From the NCBI GenBank assembly GCA_011009095.1, contig VTPC01000394.1, forward strand, positions 446,237 to 510,236: a stretch of DNA of 64,000 bases, written 5' to 3'. This document shows, piece after piece, positions 1 through 13,109 of this stretch. The notes below the pieces were generated by a model. It did not search any database. It saw only the letters and a list, made by a program, of their open reading frames with translations, and was not told the origin of the DNA. This DNA comes from Ignelater luminosus. Lineage: Eukaryota; Arthropoda; Insecta; Coleoptera; Elateridae. Each line of letters opens with the position of its first letter. The first letter of the stretch is position 1. The position numbers and the translations under genes are program-made.

Positions 1-39
1 TTTAGGTTCGGTACAGTACGAAATCGTCCACTTCGAAGT

Positions 40-330
40 TTGATCAAATTGATAAGCTCGACAGGTCGGACAAGCTTGAGAAGCTCGAACGGCTCGACAG
101 ACGCAAATGGCCTTATAGGTCTGAGAAGTCCAGGTGGGCCGACAGGCCCGAGTAGCCCGACAAGCCTAAACAGCTTGAGAGATCCGAGCAGCCCGACAGG
201 TCCGAGCACTTCGACTTCGCTTGAACGACCTTACAGGTCAGATTTAGGCTCCAAAAACCCGATGAATTTTTAAACTGAGACCCGTGGAGGCCCAATGAAA
301 AACCCGGCCCGTGCAGGCCTCTAAGTCAGT
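40..330 (+). repeat. 9-base-period array element, copy A
   Basis: From about 40 to 258 the sequence has a roughly 9-base period with units like GGCCCGACA and GGCTCGAGA. It is followed by a unique tail (TTTTTAAACTGAGACCC) and the terminus GTGCAGGCCT at 311-320. The same tail and terminus end copy C at 40.8 kb. The left side may be truncated by the window edge. The open reading frames here only reflect a stop-free unit whose length is divisible by three. Confidence 0.8.
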
Positions 331-1329
331 CACTGACTTTCTTTGCAGTACTAGTGAAGCATCTTGAAACCAAACAGGTAGTGAGCTCGCTGGGCAGTAG
401 AGTTCTGAAAAGAACCTTGAACGGTTTCTTGCTGCTTTTTTGCACTTCTTCCTTGTTTGAGAAGTTGAAAATATTTGAGAATTTTATAGGGACCATTTCT
501 GACGGCTTATTGCAAGTTTTATTTGATTCCCTTTTCCTCGCGCCATCCTCTTAAGAATAAAAATAAAACGTTTTGTCTTGGATCTTTGGAACCCAAGGTT
601 GTTTCAATTTGGAACCTTTTTTTTAAATATCAAGTAGATAAAGGGTCAGTTCGGCCGATCTTGGTCTTTTTCTGTATTAGTGTTTAGAAGAAGTCAACAC
701 TTTATAACGCTATTATGCGTAGTTCTTAATAAAAACGACATACATCAGTGAATAGCCCAATCAACCGTCTACAAGAAAAAACTCGAGGGTATTACTTTCA
801 AGGCCAAAAGAAAGAAACGCAAAAGCTAGTGCAAATCCCAAATTTATTTTGTCAGAGTCAGAATTATTGAACCTTTGCTAAGGTCTTTAGAGTTAGGTTT
901 TTTGGGACAATCGGGGTTTTGACATAGTTTGTACTTTTTGAACCGAGCTTCTGCCAAAAATCTTCTCTATTAATTAATTAATTAATTAATTGGACATAAT
1001 GAAAAGACAGTTGCTAGAATTCTATTTGTCAGCAATTTAAGACCTAAAAAAATTTAAATCTACGCATTGGTCCATGGCAATTTAGCCCCCATCTGCAAAA
1101 ATGATAATAAGAAAAATGATTTTATATCCATCAACATGGAAGACTATCTAATCATTATTAGAACATTGGAGAAACATCAACAGAGACAGCACTCCATCTT
1201 TTAGTTCAGAAGGTGGTATGTATGTACTCTGATAAAACAAAGAGGTGCTATTGGGAACAATCCTAAGAGCGCTACGAAGAGAAGTAGATGAGACAAATTG
1301 CAGATGAATAGGATGATTAGGAACCGTAC
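331..1329. other. Intronic sequence, no gene recognised
   Basis: AT-rich sequence belonging to the trio intron upstream of 4187. The only structure noted is a (TTAA)n run at about 970-991. A short open stretch at 354-554 matches no family I recognise. Confidence 0.6.
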
Positions 1330-2550
1330 AATCTGTTTAACATGTAAGGAGAAACTATGGCAGTTCAGATGGTGAAGTATGGAACCAGACTACTCAGAAT
1401 TATCATTATGCAGACGATATAGTCGTTTTGGCCCAAGGCATATTTAACAGTACAGTTAAGGAACGAACGGAAGAAGAGGTCTTGAAAAGCTTAGTGTTTT
1501 TTAAACAACTATCATGCCATTTACACGAAGAAGGAAAACAACAAGGCTAATTCTAGACTCACCTGGAACCAGCACATAAAAAAACAATCAAGAAGACTAA
1601 GACCATCCTGGGGGACTAAAACTATCAATGATAGTTGTACAGGATGGTGATTTAGTCAACAATCGTCTACGCATCGTTGGTATCATGGAAAAAGACGCTG
1701 CAGACGATAACCATTGAAACACTAAGCAAGTTGTAAAGACTTACTTATCTAATTATCATGCTATCGATGCACTAATGAAGTTATCCCCCCTAGTATTTGA
1801 TGATAAAGGAGGGAGAGGCCAGAATGGGCACCCAGCAGTACCAGTCAGCTGATATGGAACAACCAGAGATAGACATGAAGACAGACCATATACAATTTTG
1901 ATATCTCTTTTGAAATTCAGCTCCAAATTAACCTTTGGACAAACCTGTTATACGGATGAGTCGAAAGCCGAGACCGAATCTAAAGCTGGAATTTATTGCA
2001 GACAGGCGAGAAGTAAATACATCTTTCTGCTAGGAAGTCACATTTCTAACAAAAGGCTCTGTAACTAGTAACAAACGAATCGTAATACTCACAGATAGTC
2101 AGGCAATTCCGAAAGCTCTAGCAGACCCGAGAGTAACGTCTAGACTAATATAGGATTGCTTTGGAGAACTAAAGAGAGTGGGAGATCAGAATACAGTCCG
2201 GGAATCAGACAATCAAAAAGCGAATAAACTAGCAAAGGGGACATCAGAAACACCATGCTTTGATCTAGAACTCGCTTTGGGAGTGCCAAAGAGCATAGTG
2301 AGAACAAGTGAGAAAATGGATCGAAGATAACTGGCAACTTGAGCACTGGAATGGATGTAGTAAATTCAATGGGAGTAGTAAAATAAGCCAATAGGGTGCA
2401 GTGCACTAGAAAGCGGATAGCTCACCAGAATTAAAAACCCCTACAAAGGAAGACTTTCAACACGGATCTGCAACTAATTCCAAACTCAAGAAGGAAAATA
2501 GAGAAGCTTTCTGTCTAGGATTCATAATAATAGTTAAATGTTGATACCTT
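1330..2550 (+). pseudogene. Decayed LINE with reverse transcriptase and RNase H traces
   Basis: Several frames give retrotransposon motifs in the right order. YADDIVVLAQG, the reverse-transcriptase catalytic box, begins at 1407. A finger-like stretch LTWNQHIKKQSRR follows near 1560. YTDESKAETESKAGIYC, the start of an RNase H domain, lies near 1950. VILTDSQAIPKALADPRV near 2090 and NQKANKLAKG near 2210 are further RNase H motifs. Jockey/LOA/I-type LINEs carry this RNase H. Many stops and frameshifts separate the pieces, so the copy is dead. Ends were not found. Confidence 0.7.
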
Positions 2551-4186
2551 CTCATATCGTAGTACGGGTGGGCAAATTTGGCCCGAAGGGCAAAATTGGC
2601 TCGTAGAACGGCAAAATTTAATTGAATCTTTGCTTTGAAAGTTTTTGTTATATCGATTAAGAATACTTAGATGACTGAATTTTTAGAGACGAAGTTCTTA
2701 GATGGTTTTGATGAAAAAACGACTCGCGAACAGTCACAAATTAGTGTGACAATGCAATGCCAAAAGAATCAAACTGTCAGTTTGGAAAATAGTGTAAGAC
2801 TCTTATCTTAACGTTTTCGTGACAAATCAGGGCTTTTTATTTAAAATGCCAGTTAGGAATTGCATCTTCCTACTCTTATAGTCTACAAGGGTATTTTTTA
2901 TATCCACTTTTACGCTTCAAATAATCTTATAAGAGGTCGCAGAAGTTCAAGTCTATTGAATAGTTAGGAGGAGGTAATCGAAATAATTCCCAAAGCACAA
3001 CGTTATTGCCAAAATGGTTTGACAGTATGTCAAAAGTTTTCTGCTATTTTTTTTAATTGTCCAGTTAATTTTTTGTGTATTAAAATAAAAACAAAATTAA
3101 TCTTTTTGAATAGAATTAAATTCACTTCTTGTGTGCAAAATTAAAATTATTTCTGTGTTATGATGAATATCTAAAGTAAAACCGAAAAAAACGAATCTGT
3201 TCTGCTTCATTTTCACGTGAAAATATGAAAAATTTGAATAACGGTATCCGCTTGAATAATAGTTGTTTGCTTTTCAGGATTGGATTTTCATGTGACTTGA
3301 AAGCGGCCATTGTTTCCATATCTCCTGCCCTAATAAATATTAATTACTTTCTTTTCTGATGTTGTAGCTTTAGGGTTTCGTATTCTTTTGATATTACATT
3401 CCAATTTACTTTATATTAAACGAAAGAAAAAAGCCTTTGCACTTTGTTTAAAAAAAAGGACGAAAAGATGAGGGCGCTATACGTCCAAAACACAATAGAC
3501 ATCCGGCGGATAAACTTTTTCTTTGAAATAATGGATTTCACTTAATAGCTATCGCAGTGTCGTCTCACTTACATAATGTTCTTGTTGTATATATTGTTAA
3601 GAATTATATGAACCTTGATGAGAATATACACGAAAGGGAAAACGTATCGAAAGTTATTGTTTTATAATATGGGAATTGTTCGGCCTTCACTTGCTATCGT
3701 TATTTTTTGAATAATTAAAATTTGAATTACGTGAAAGAGATTAGAACTAATTTTCACGTAGAGTTCAGTAGTGTTAAAACTACTACATACCGGAACAAGC
3801 CACTTGAACTAGGGAGTGCATTAATACGAACCTAATTCTACATGCAAATGGAAAGCAACTGATATAATTATCCACTTGAATAACTCACTTATTAGGTTTA
3901 TTAATATATTTAACGTTTCGAGATCAAAGAACTCTAATGTAATTGTCTTTGGTAAAAAAAAAAGCTTCAATTATTATACTGGGTATCCACTGTTTTTTTA
4001 ATTTACATTTTTAAATTTGAACAAATAAATTGCTGTACAATAACTATAAAAACACCCTGTATAAGGCATCAAAGGTGTTTCGTAAGATCAAGATAACAAT
4101 TTTAGTATTTTTATCTCTAGTAAGGATGATGAAAACGCATATAAATTTGAATAATTCTCTTATTCATCATCATTTCTTTGTTCCAG
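2551..4186. other. Trio intron, no feature recognised
   Basis: AT-rich intronic sequence with no coding, RNA or repeat signature that I can support, ending in the acceptor of the 4187 exon. Confidence 0.6.
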
Positions 4187-4551
4187 AACACTTACACCAA
4201 TGCAGATAAACTTCTTGCGGCCGCAGATGAATTAGCGCACACGGGAGAGTGCGACGCCGATGAAATCTACTCCGTAGCTCACGAGCTCGAGGCTCATGTA
4301 ACTTCCTTCGCCGCCAGGGTTGAACAACGTCGTCGTCGATTAGATCTAGCGGTGTTGTTTTATACGCACGAAAAGGAACTTAGCACTTGGGTTGACGAAC
4401 TCCGTCAGGAACTTCAAGGAGACGAGAGCGTTGCGGAGAGTTTGGAAAACACGGAAAGGCTCTTGGAACAAACTGCTCAACATAGGGATCAAAGCTTGGA
4501 CGCTTGCGCTTCCACCATTGCTCAAGGAGAAGCCCTGCTGCAAGAATTAAG
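4187..4551 (+). CDS. trio: Trio internal exon, spectrin repeats
   Basis: This exon encodes about 122 residues of the spectrin-repeat rod of Trio, a cytoplasmic Rho-family GEF that controls actin during axon guidance and cell migration. It opens with NTYTNADKLL, has TGECD near residue 20 and the EELR-type ending QELR, in the order seen in vertebrate TRIO between the third and fourth repeats. It follows a pyrimidine-rich acceptor (TTCTTTGTTCCAG) in phase 0 and ends before GTAAGG at 4552. The last codon is split after AG and is completed by A at 35144, giving Arg. The segment is heptad-like and charged, as expected of three-helix bundles. No start codon belongs here: the preceding exons, including the CRAL-TRIO (Sec14-like) domain, lie upstream of the window. 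GC content is clearly above the flanking introns. Identity is certain at family level, and Trio rather than Kalirin is inferred because insects carry a single member. Confidence 0.93.
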
Positions 4552-5269
4552 GTAAGGAGACGGATTTTATTGTTTGCAGAGAAATTAATTTGTTCAGTGT
4601 AAAATGGGGTTAGGAAAGTTCAAATAAAATCCAGCAAGTTTAAATGAGATGAGATGTATATCGTACCTACTTTGCCTTGTAAATAACATCACCTGAAGTA
4701 TTAAATTTGCTGCCTGAAGGTTTGAGCCGTTTGTGCTTTGAATAATGTTGTCTAAATATCAGAGCAAGCTTCATCATCTTAAGAAAGTTTACTTTGCATC
4801 CTACATGTCTTTTTGTTTCGGCGAAGATAAATATTAATTTAACCTTAGAATATACACGAATATCGGGAAAAGAGAAACAATGGAGGAGTTTTCATTTCGT
4901 TTTGCATATGTAATACAGTTCTAGAAAAACAAAAGCATTTAATTACATTTTACAAATTTAAATTTTATTCAAAATCCAAACGCAAAATAAATATTTTAAT
5001 AGTTACATTCATCCATGAATATACAAATTTAGTCTGAAATTAGGACTGAAACGAGATTATGATCACAAAGATCTTTTTTGTGTTTCTTTACGAGCGCAAT
5101 TAGGATTTTACGATGTTTTCTATAACGATTTAAATATTACATGAGGGGGATTACATTTTTAAATGGAACGTCTTAAGGAGTAATAGAGGGACCAAATCTA
5201 TTTTATTATGGATTGATAAATAAGATTATAATGTAAACAAGACAGTTTGTAACTACTAGAATAGTTTCT

Positions 5270-5545
5270 ATTAAATTCGAGAAAAACGCTGGAATTCTAC
5301 TCTAAACATACGAAGACACTGAATAACCAATAGATCGTTAGTTCGCAATTTACGAATTACGTCATGCCAATCGAAACGTAGTAGAATCTTTAGATAATCC
5401 GCGATTGCACAAAAAGTTCGTCTAGAATTTACAAAGTGACTTACAGGTGTGGGTTTTCACAATGGGAATCTACTCTATATACTCGAAGACACTCAGTGTC
5501 CAACAGTTCGAAATTATGAGTTACGTCATGCCATTTGAGTCTTAG
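5270..5545 (+). repeat. Dispersed 'GTAGACACT' repeat, two copies
   Basis: Two adjacent diverged copies (5270-5385 and 5450-5545) share, in order, an AAACGCTGGAA box, ACTCTAAACA, GAAGACACT and a TTACGTCATGCCA end. Other copies lie at 15.1 and 16.8 kb on plus and at 28.5, 60.1 and 61.2 kb on minus. No coding capacity is seen. It is likely a short non-autonomous element. Confidence 0.65.
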
Positions 5546-5599
5546 AAGAATTTTCAGATTGTGCTTTTTTATATTTGTTATACTTTTTATTGCATCAGA

Positions 5600-8500
5600 G
5601 ATTCTGTTTCCTTTTTGTTTTGTTCGAGTAGAATCTGCACCGTGTTCGCACTGACCTCTATTCCCTTACCGTCGGGCGCAAAAGCAATCTTGGCTTCTTG
5701 AAGGGAATTGAGACAGCATGCGGTTTTAGATCTTCATAGTGAACCTTAAAATATTGACAGTTTGCTCGACCGCCTTCTTCACGAAACCTCCACGCGAAAA
5801 ATCGAGTTTTCATTTAGATTTCTCGGTCTTCAACAATCTTTCCATCAAGCGACTATAGAATCAATAGAGTGATATAAAGAAAAATGACTTTAAAGATGCT
5901 GTTCTTTTCTACTAAAAGTTGTTGCATTGGTATTAACACGGACTTGATCTAGAAGTCAACGTGTGCTTGAAAATTCTAATGAGGCATCTGAAGAGTGAAT
6001 TAGCGAATTAAGTTTTTAATTTAATGCTAATTCACCATTGCTTTATTTAATAGCGAAACTCTCCTAAAAGCCGATTTGTAACTTTAGCAAGTTTTAGTTG
6101 AATTTCTTCTTATCATCATCATTATTATTCTTGTAGGGTTTTTAAGGTGGTTCCTCTGAAGGTGGTAGCTCATGTAACTCGAGTTTATTGGAAAAAGTCT
6201 CTAAAAGAAAGTTGTTCTTTGAAACTGACGGTAGCTTTTCGGTGGTGTTCTGATATCAGTAACAGAGAACAGAGACAGTCTGCGATGGAAGGAGGACTCG
6301 GAAACTTAGTTTTATTTGTTTCGAACATCAGGTTTCGGGATAACCAGTTGAATTGTTGCTTGGTTGGTTGGAGTTTAATGGATGCGAGCTATTTTCTGGC
6401 TAGCAGGATATTGAACTAGGAACATGCTTGGCCCTGCACGTGGAAGATGATGGAAGGATATTTGAACTTTTTTTAGATCTTCATAGTGACCCGAGTGGTG
6501 CTTTTAAAATATTGACAGTGACGCTTTGGGTTTGCTCGATCGCTTTCTTTACGAAACCTCCACGCGAGAAATCAGATCTTTAGTTAAATTTTTTACTCTT
6601 ATCAAGTACTGTTTTCAAGCATCTTTAGGAATTTAAAAATAATAAAGTGATATCGAGAAAAATGACTTTAGTAATACTGTGTTACATTATTTTCTTCTTC
6701 TACTGGAGATTGTTGCATTGCTATCAAAACGAACTTGACCTAGAGGTTGAAACGGCCTTGGAGATTCTGATGAGACACAGAAGAGTGGATTAATTGTGTT
6801 GCATGGGTTCAAAATTTCATTTGAATTTGATTTAATATCAATCCACCGTTGCTTTATTTAACAGTAGAAGTCTCTCTATAAATTCTTGTTATTTTCGTAG
6901 GTTTTCATGGTGGTTCCTCTGAAGATAGGTAGCTCATGTAACTCGAGTTTATTAAAATTTTCTTTACAAGCAGTTTCTAGAAAAAAGTTGTTTAAATGGT
7001 TCTTTGAATGCATCGTGGAAGAGTTCGTGGCTTGGTTTTGTGTGACTGTTTGGGTTCTTCGTTGGAGTCTGCAGAGAGGAAACTTGTAGGATGGTGTGTA
7101 TGAACTTCTTGTTAGGTCTACCTGGTAATGGTCCAAATAATGTCTAGTATATTGAGAATAGTGATTTGGTTTTACTCGACTACCCTATTCATGAAACCTT
7201 CACGCAAGAATTCAAGCCTTTAATGAACTTTCTTGATCGTATCTCGTCGAGTATTGTTCTTGAAAACCGTTAGAATTAATAGAGCTATACGAAGAGAATT
7301 ACTTTAGTTTTGTTTCCTCTTCTATTGAAAGTTTTTGCATTGCTATTATAAAGAACTTGACTTGGAGGTTGAGATGAGCTTAAGTTTTTAATTTCTTCGT
7401 AAGTCAAGAATTTTATTTAAATTTGGTTTAATGCTAGTTTAAACGTTGCTTTATTTAGCAGCAAAACTCGGAAAAGCCGATTTGTAACTTTGGTGAGTTT
7501 TAACCGAGTGGTATCCTTAAAATATTGATAGTGACGCTTTGGGTTTACTCGATCGCCTTCTTCACGAAACCTCTACGTAAGAAATCGAGTTTTTAGCTAA
7601 ATCTTTCGGTCTTATCCAGTATCTTTTCAAAAGTCTTCTACAAGAATTTAGAATTAAGAAAGTGATATCAAGAGAAATGGCTTTAGAAATACTGCGTTCG
7701 TTCTTTTCCTCTTCTATTGAAAGTTGTTAAATTGCTATCAAAACGAACTTAACCCAAAGGTCAAATTAGGCTGGAAAATTCTTATGAGACACCAATCAAC
7801 CGAGCAAGCAATTCACGTTGATTTCTTGCAGAAGGCGAGTGGCTGTTTTCAGCTCCCTTCTGGAGCTTTTTCAGCCTCTATGATTAGAAGACTTGACGAG
7901 TTTGCGGCGGAGAACAACATTCTTTGTGTCCGGCTTCAGCGATGCACATCTTGAAAATGTAATGTAGATGCAGCCTAGAGATGAGCGCAGCGAGGAGTTT
8001 AGAGTCGCAGCTGGAGAAGTACGTCGTCTTGGTAAGTCGACGGTCTGAATTGTTGACTCGGATGATGTGTGTTGGAAGTTGGAATTTTATGGAATATTGT
8101 AGTAACCCGAATGTTAAGTTGAATTTGGCGGCCAAGTATTGAAGGTGATGCGGGTGAAGGCCGTTTCTTGCATCCCGCGACAGTGGCAATGCATATGGTT
8201 AGATATACATTGGCTGGTGGTACGTGGTAACGATGATGATGACGAGAACAACATACGCAGAAGAAGAATTTGGTGCTCTGGATGTTCGGCATACAAATGA
8301 TTTTCAGGTCTTGTAGAGGTGAGACCAGTAGCGGCCGCATAGAACGTCCCGGGTTGATCGGCGCTAACCCTAGGCCTGCACACCTCAGAAACGTAGGTTA
8401 CCAGAGGACAGCTAAGTAACAGGACGACCTTGGACTCGGACAATGAAGGCAGGGAAGAACCACTACCGACCTCTAAACCAAAAGGACACCACGCGGGATT

Positions 8501-8640
8501 GGGGAGTGTATTAGTGTATATTTGAATTGTATTACCTGGGTTTAGATTGCTGTATTTGACAGTAAAACTTTCAAAAGTCGATTTGTAACTTTGGCAAGCT
8601 TTTTTTGAATATCTTCTTATCATCATTTTTTAGACATTTT
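5600..8640 (+). repeat. Tandem cluster of a 0.35-0.7 kb repeat, block 1
   Basis: About four head-to-tail, strongly diverged units. Each runs through a CTCGA..CGCCTTCTTCACGAAACCTCCACG box, a TTGCATTGCTATCAAAACGA box, TTCTGATGAGACAC, a short inverted-repeat stem, GTTGCTTTATTTAACAG, AAAGCCGATTTGTAACTTTGG (about 6068, 7473, 8575) and, in some units, GTGGTTCCTCTGAAGGTGG. Stem arms are at 5995-6004/6026-6035 and 6785-6791/6840-6846. The fourth unit is split by a GC-richer insertion. No protein is recognised. Words shared with the Penelope-like remnant at about 17.8 kb hint at a terminal region of such an element. Confidence 0.7.
7800..8515. other. GC-richer insertion inside a repeat unit
   Basis: The repeat unit breaks after ATGAGACACC near 7795 and resumes near 8518 (ATTACCTGGGTTTAGATTGC). 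The roughly 0.7 kb between is clearly GC-richer than its surroundings and contains GCGGCCGC near 8333. Several overlapping minus-strand open frames exist, none recognisable. It may be a separate insertion or lost internal sequence of the repeat. Confidence 0.5.
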
Positions 8641-9139
8641 TGTAATCCAATTTTGTAATTATAATCTCTTTGATCTACTGTTGCAATTATTTTGTCGTAG
8701 TATCAGTCATCAATCATTTACTCTGAGATGATATAATTTCTCTTCTTGCTTCTGTGACCCTTTGTTGAACCACTGTTGTTGAGTCTTGAACTGTAACTGG
8801 AACTGCCTTTAATTGCTAACTCTGTTGTTTTCTTAATTCTTTTTCTCTGAAGTTGATTTTCTTGTTTTTAATTAAATAGAAGTTTCATGTCTTGCAGTTG
8901 TCCTTATGTTTCACTTTGTCTCTATCAATTTCCTTGTGTTATTTAAGAACGTTTTGGACTTGAATAAAATTAGTGCTCAACATTGTGTCTTTGAAAAATT
9001 CCTTAAATAGAAATATAGTTGTTTTTGACGGTCGAGAAGGTTAAACCAGTGAATTTGATTTTCTCTAGTAATTAAGAATGATTTGATTATCTGTTCTTAA
9101 CAGTAAGTTTTAGTTTTTGCCATTCAGTACAATATTTCA

Positions 9140-9260
9140 CTCTATAATTCTATGAACCAAAAGCCCGACCATCTCAAAAGATCAGGCTCATTGGCCTAGA
9201 AAACTTGATCATCCGAAAAGAAACTAAATGTTCCAATTCAAATTAAGAATCAGTCTCGTA
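9140..9260. repeat. Possible decayed 9-base-array element
   Basis: Words such as AAAGCCCGACC, AGGCTCATTGGCC and AACTTGATCATCCGAAAAG echo the 9-base arrays, but the period is mostly lost. Weak call. Confidence 0.25.
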
Positions 9261-10059
9261 CAGGTCTTGTTACTCTCAGAATTGATTTGTCAATTTGTTA
9301 ATATTTACAGTTTATTAGAATTAAGTAAAAGGTAAAACAGAACATTTCATTGTGTTCGGTACTAAAAACTGCATGAAAAACCCTCGGAGAACTTGAACAC
9401 GGTGGTGGCTCCTATTTCCAGCGTTTGTAGGTATCATTATGCCGACCGGTTTGCATACGACTTGCAAACCACGGGCATCTTAAGATGCTTATCGATATTG
9501 GAAGAAAACCTAACGAGTCAATCGCAGGTGTGACCGCAAGGCACACATTTAAAATCACAAAAATTACAAAAAGTTCGTCTACACAGCGTAAGCACGTCTT
9601 ATTTGCCAATACTCAAACTCATATTGTAACCATTCGGTTTGCACATGTCTTGCAAGCCAAGTCTTACTTTATTCAGTTTATGAATGCAAGTTTAGATATG
9701 ATGTCGGCATCGTGTACGTATTTGGGACGGCGCAGTCTTGAATCTGCCACCGCAGTAGTCTCATTAACTTCATCGATTATTTTTTCGCACTTTTTTTATA
9801 GTCAAATGTTTACTTTTTTGGAATAACGTTTCAATTTTCCTTCTCGTTTCGTTTTTAGACAAGAAGAATTGAAAACAACAAAAAAAAGTGCACCGCGTTT
9901 ATTAATTTATTAATTGACAGCCAGTAGATCGAGATGACAGTGCTTTTACGTATCTTAATTACCTTCAGGGTGGTTGAGTTTGTTTCTGATTTAATCTAAG
10001 CTATACGTAAAGTTACCATATTATGACTTCATCCCAAAAGGGCAAACATTGAATTTCTC

Positions 10060-11250
10060 GTATCTTCTTTAGAACAATTGGAAAAACTGAACTCTTTTGA
10101 AACATAATCCAAGTTGCTGTCGAGCTTAACCTGGAAGTGTCGAGATGGGCTTGGAGAATCTGATAAGCCATCAAAGAAGGTGTTTAGCTAGTTAAGTTTT
10201 AAATTGTGTTGCCTGAATTTAAAATTTTATTTTCAGTTTGACATAGTGTCAACTAGCTGTTGCTTTATTTAACAGTAAAACTCTTTAAAAAGCCGATTTG
10301 TAACTTTGATAAGTTTTAGATTTCTTCTTATCAACATATTCTATAATGAATGAATGAATATTATTTAATGAAGTTCACCTTGATGTTATGTTATTGAAGA
10401 GTTTCACTCTGTGATGACTTCAGGACAGTTGGAAGAACTCTTTTGGGACATAATCCAAGTTGCTGTCTAACTCGCCCTAGAAGTGTCGAGATGGGAGAAT
10501 CTGATAAGCCGTCAAAATGGTATAATTGTGTTGCTTGGGTTTAAAATCTTATTTGAATTTGGTTTAATGCCAACTTGTTGTTGTCTTATTTAATAGTGAA
10601 ACTCATAAAAGCCGATTTGTAACTTTGGTAGGTTTTGGATTTCTTCTTATCATCAGTTTCTATAAGTTTTTGCTATCCTTGTAGGTTTTCTGGGGTAGCT
10701 TCTGTCAAGATGGTCAGTTCATGTAACTGAAGTTTAGTACGAATTTCTTTTACTAGAAGTCTCTAAAAGCAAATTGTTGAATTGGCTTTTGAAAGTTGAT
10801 TTAATCAAGAGTTTATTCTCGTGTTATGTTATTGGAGAGTTTCACTCTCTATTGACCTCAGAACAATTGGAAGAGTTAACGCTTTCGGAACACAATCCAA
10901 GTTGTTGTCGAACTTGACCTAGAGGTGTCGAGATGGGCATGGAGAAGTTTTATTTTCAGTTTGGTTTAATGTCAACTTGCTGTTGCTTTATTTAACAGTG
11001 AAAGCCTTAAAAAGCCGATTTGTATCTTTGGTTAGCTTTATTTGAATTTTTCCTTAGCATTATCTTAATAAATTCTCGTTATCTTATAGATTTCTCAGGG
11101 AGACTGCTATGAAGGTGGTTAGCTTTGTAAATGAGTTTACTGTCAATTTCTTTCAAAAGAAGTCTCTAAAAGCAAATTGTTTAATTGTTTTTTTGAAAGT
11201 TGATTTAATCGAGAGTTCATTCTTATGTTATGTTATTGGAGAGTTTCACT
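10060..11250 (+). repeat. Tandem cluster of the 0.35-0.7 kb repeat, block 2
   Basis: Three shorter units, each carrying GGAAGAACTCTTTTG-like and GTCGAGATGGGC boxes, GTTGCTTTATTTAACAG-type sequence and AAAGCCGATTTGTAACTTTG (about 10290, 10608, 11013). The first unit keeps a stem with altered sequence, AGCTAGTT at 10186-10193 and AACTAGCT at 10251-10258. GTTATGTTATTGGAGAGTTTCACT is repeated near 10385, 10833 and 11230. Confidence 0.7.
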
Positions 11251-11819
11251 TTTAAACGTTATATGGAATCTGCGATGCCTCGAGGTTATAGATTATATTT
11301 TGTTACGACGAAGTTGCTCGGTCATGGTTTACATTTTGGTTACTTCCTCGATTGTTTCGAAAATATCTTTATAGATAAACAATACACAAGTGCTAATTAG
11401 ATATGCATTGTAGAGTTGTAAATAATTCTCGAATGCATGAATTTTCTCGTGTACAGACTTAATCAGTTAAGAGACTCAATCAATTTGGAAAGCTTATTAA
11501 GTCTGGCCCCATACTATTTTTTGGGTCTAGCAACTATTATCTACAATGGGTCTTTTCATTTAACCTAAGATAAACATAATATTTAATCCTCAAAATATTT
11601 AGAGGCATCAATGACGCGCACGTGGCTTGTGGACCCCTGGAAGTTGTGGGCTCTTACATTTAGTATGCAGTGACACCTCCCATGTAGGGGCTTTGCGCAT
11701 TTATCTTGTACCTATGTACTAATATTTCAAAGATAAAAATGAATATCACGTTATATTTCATATAAAAGACTAGAAAAGCTGGAGTAGTCCAAAAGAGGCA
11801 GCCGTCTTTAGAAACTTGA

Positions 11820-12030
11820 TTGTTCCGAAGATTGATTAAACAGGAACTCCTAACCAGCCTGAACAACTCAACTTGACTGAAGATAAAGATCTCAAAATTA
11901 TTGGCCTGAAAAGCACTAATCAGATCGATACAGTCTCAAGAAAAAGGACTGAATCAACTGAAACGCGAAATTGGGACAAAACTTTATAAATTTTTAACTC
12001 AGATCTCCTGCTCACGCACAAGGAGAAGAA
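11820..12030. repeat. Possible decayed 9-base-array element
   Basis: CCTGAACAACTCAACTTGACTG and similar words, followed by AAATTTTTAACTCAGATC, resemble the array and the AAACTGAGACC tail of copies A and C. Heavily diverged. Confidence 0.35.
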
Positions 12031-13109
12031 TCAAATATAGATCATAACAATTCTACCCTCTTGTTTCATTTTTTTGCATGTTACAAATCCTACGTATTAA
12101 GTCAGTGATACAAATTAGAAATATAAAAGCTGACAGTTACAGAATTTTACAATTTTTAAACTTTTCATTTTTCCTCCTACGAACTTGTCAGACATCATGA
12201 CAAGAACAAAATTTTAATTTATCTTTCACGCCCACACACATTTTATTGTACTGAAAATTATATAAAAATATAACAGAGGGATGTTGTTATCTATAATTAA
12301 CTTTTTCGAATGTAGCACTTTTATTAACAAAAGTTCACTGATCTCGTTTTAACAGAACGTAAAATACCTACATTTTCATCCCTAAAAAAGTCGACCCGCA
12401 ATTACTTTCCAATTCGTACACTTCACTATATACCAAGCGTACATGATATTAAAATTCATACCACATATGATGCGGTGGTAAATATCTGAATGTGATTGAT
12501 GTTTTCCTGAGAATTCTCGTCTGGATCACCATATTCGTGTTGCAATTTTAATTCCAAACATAAATAGAATTTTTTACATTACTCTCTGTGTATATGCAGT
12601 AAGAGACACGGTGTGTGTGTGTGTGCGTACAAAGCTTTTTATTTATTAAATCCGGGCAGCGCTGTAACGAGTTTATGTTCAGCTCGAAAGCATATCAAAA
12701 GCTCGAATGTCACAGCCGATATGAATATAGATACTGTGTAATGATAAATTAATTAAAAATTAAATAACGTTAAGCTTGTATGTGTACCACACACACGTGT
12801 CAATGGCATTTAATATCGGTATTCAGGATGTGTCAGTTCAACTCAGATCAGTAGGCGGTTTGTGTACTTTTTTTTTGTTTGCGTTTAATTTTGCATCATC
12901 GTGATTGATGAACTAATCAGAGCTGTCTTGTGTATTATTGATTTTCAATTTATAATAATTTCTAATTATAGAAAAACAAAAAATATTGAAGTGCCACCAG
13001 AGAAAAGAGTTAAATACACGTAACAGATATAATAATCAGAAAAGAATAAATAAATTCTGGGGAATACCATTTTATGGCTCGGAATTTCATGACTTGTCTT
13101 AAAGAAATG

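Noticed and set aside
345..555. Exon-like stretch after CTTTGCAG at about 346, open for 66 codons
   Set aside because: No similarity to Trio or any family I know, repeat-rich surroundings, and phase agreement with 4187 cannot be shown.
5970..6010. CTGATGAG-type words in the repeat cluster resembling a hammerhead ribozyme core
   Set aside because: The GAAA box and a proper stem II/stem I cannot be placed consistently in any copy. The nearby covarying stem is real but does not make a hammerhead.
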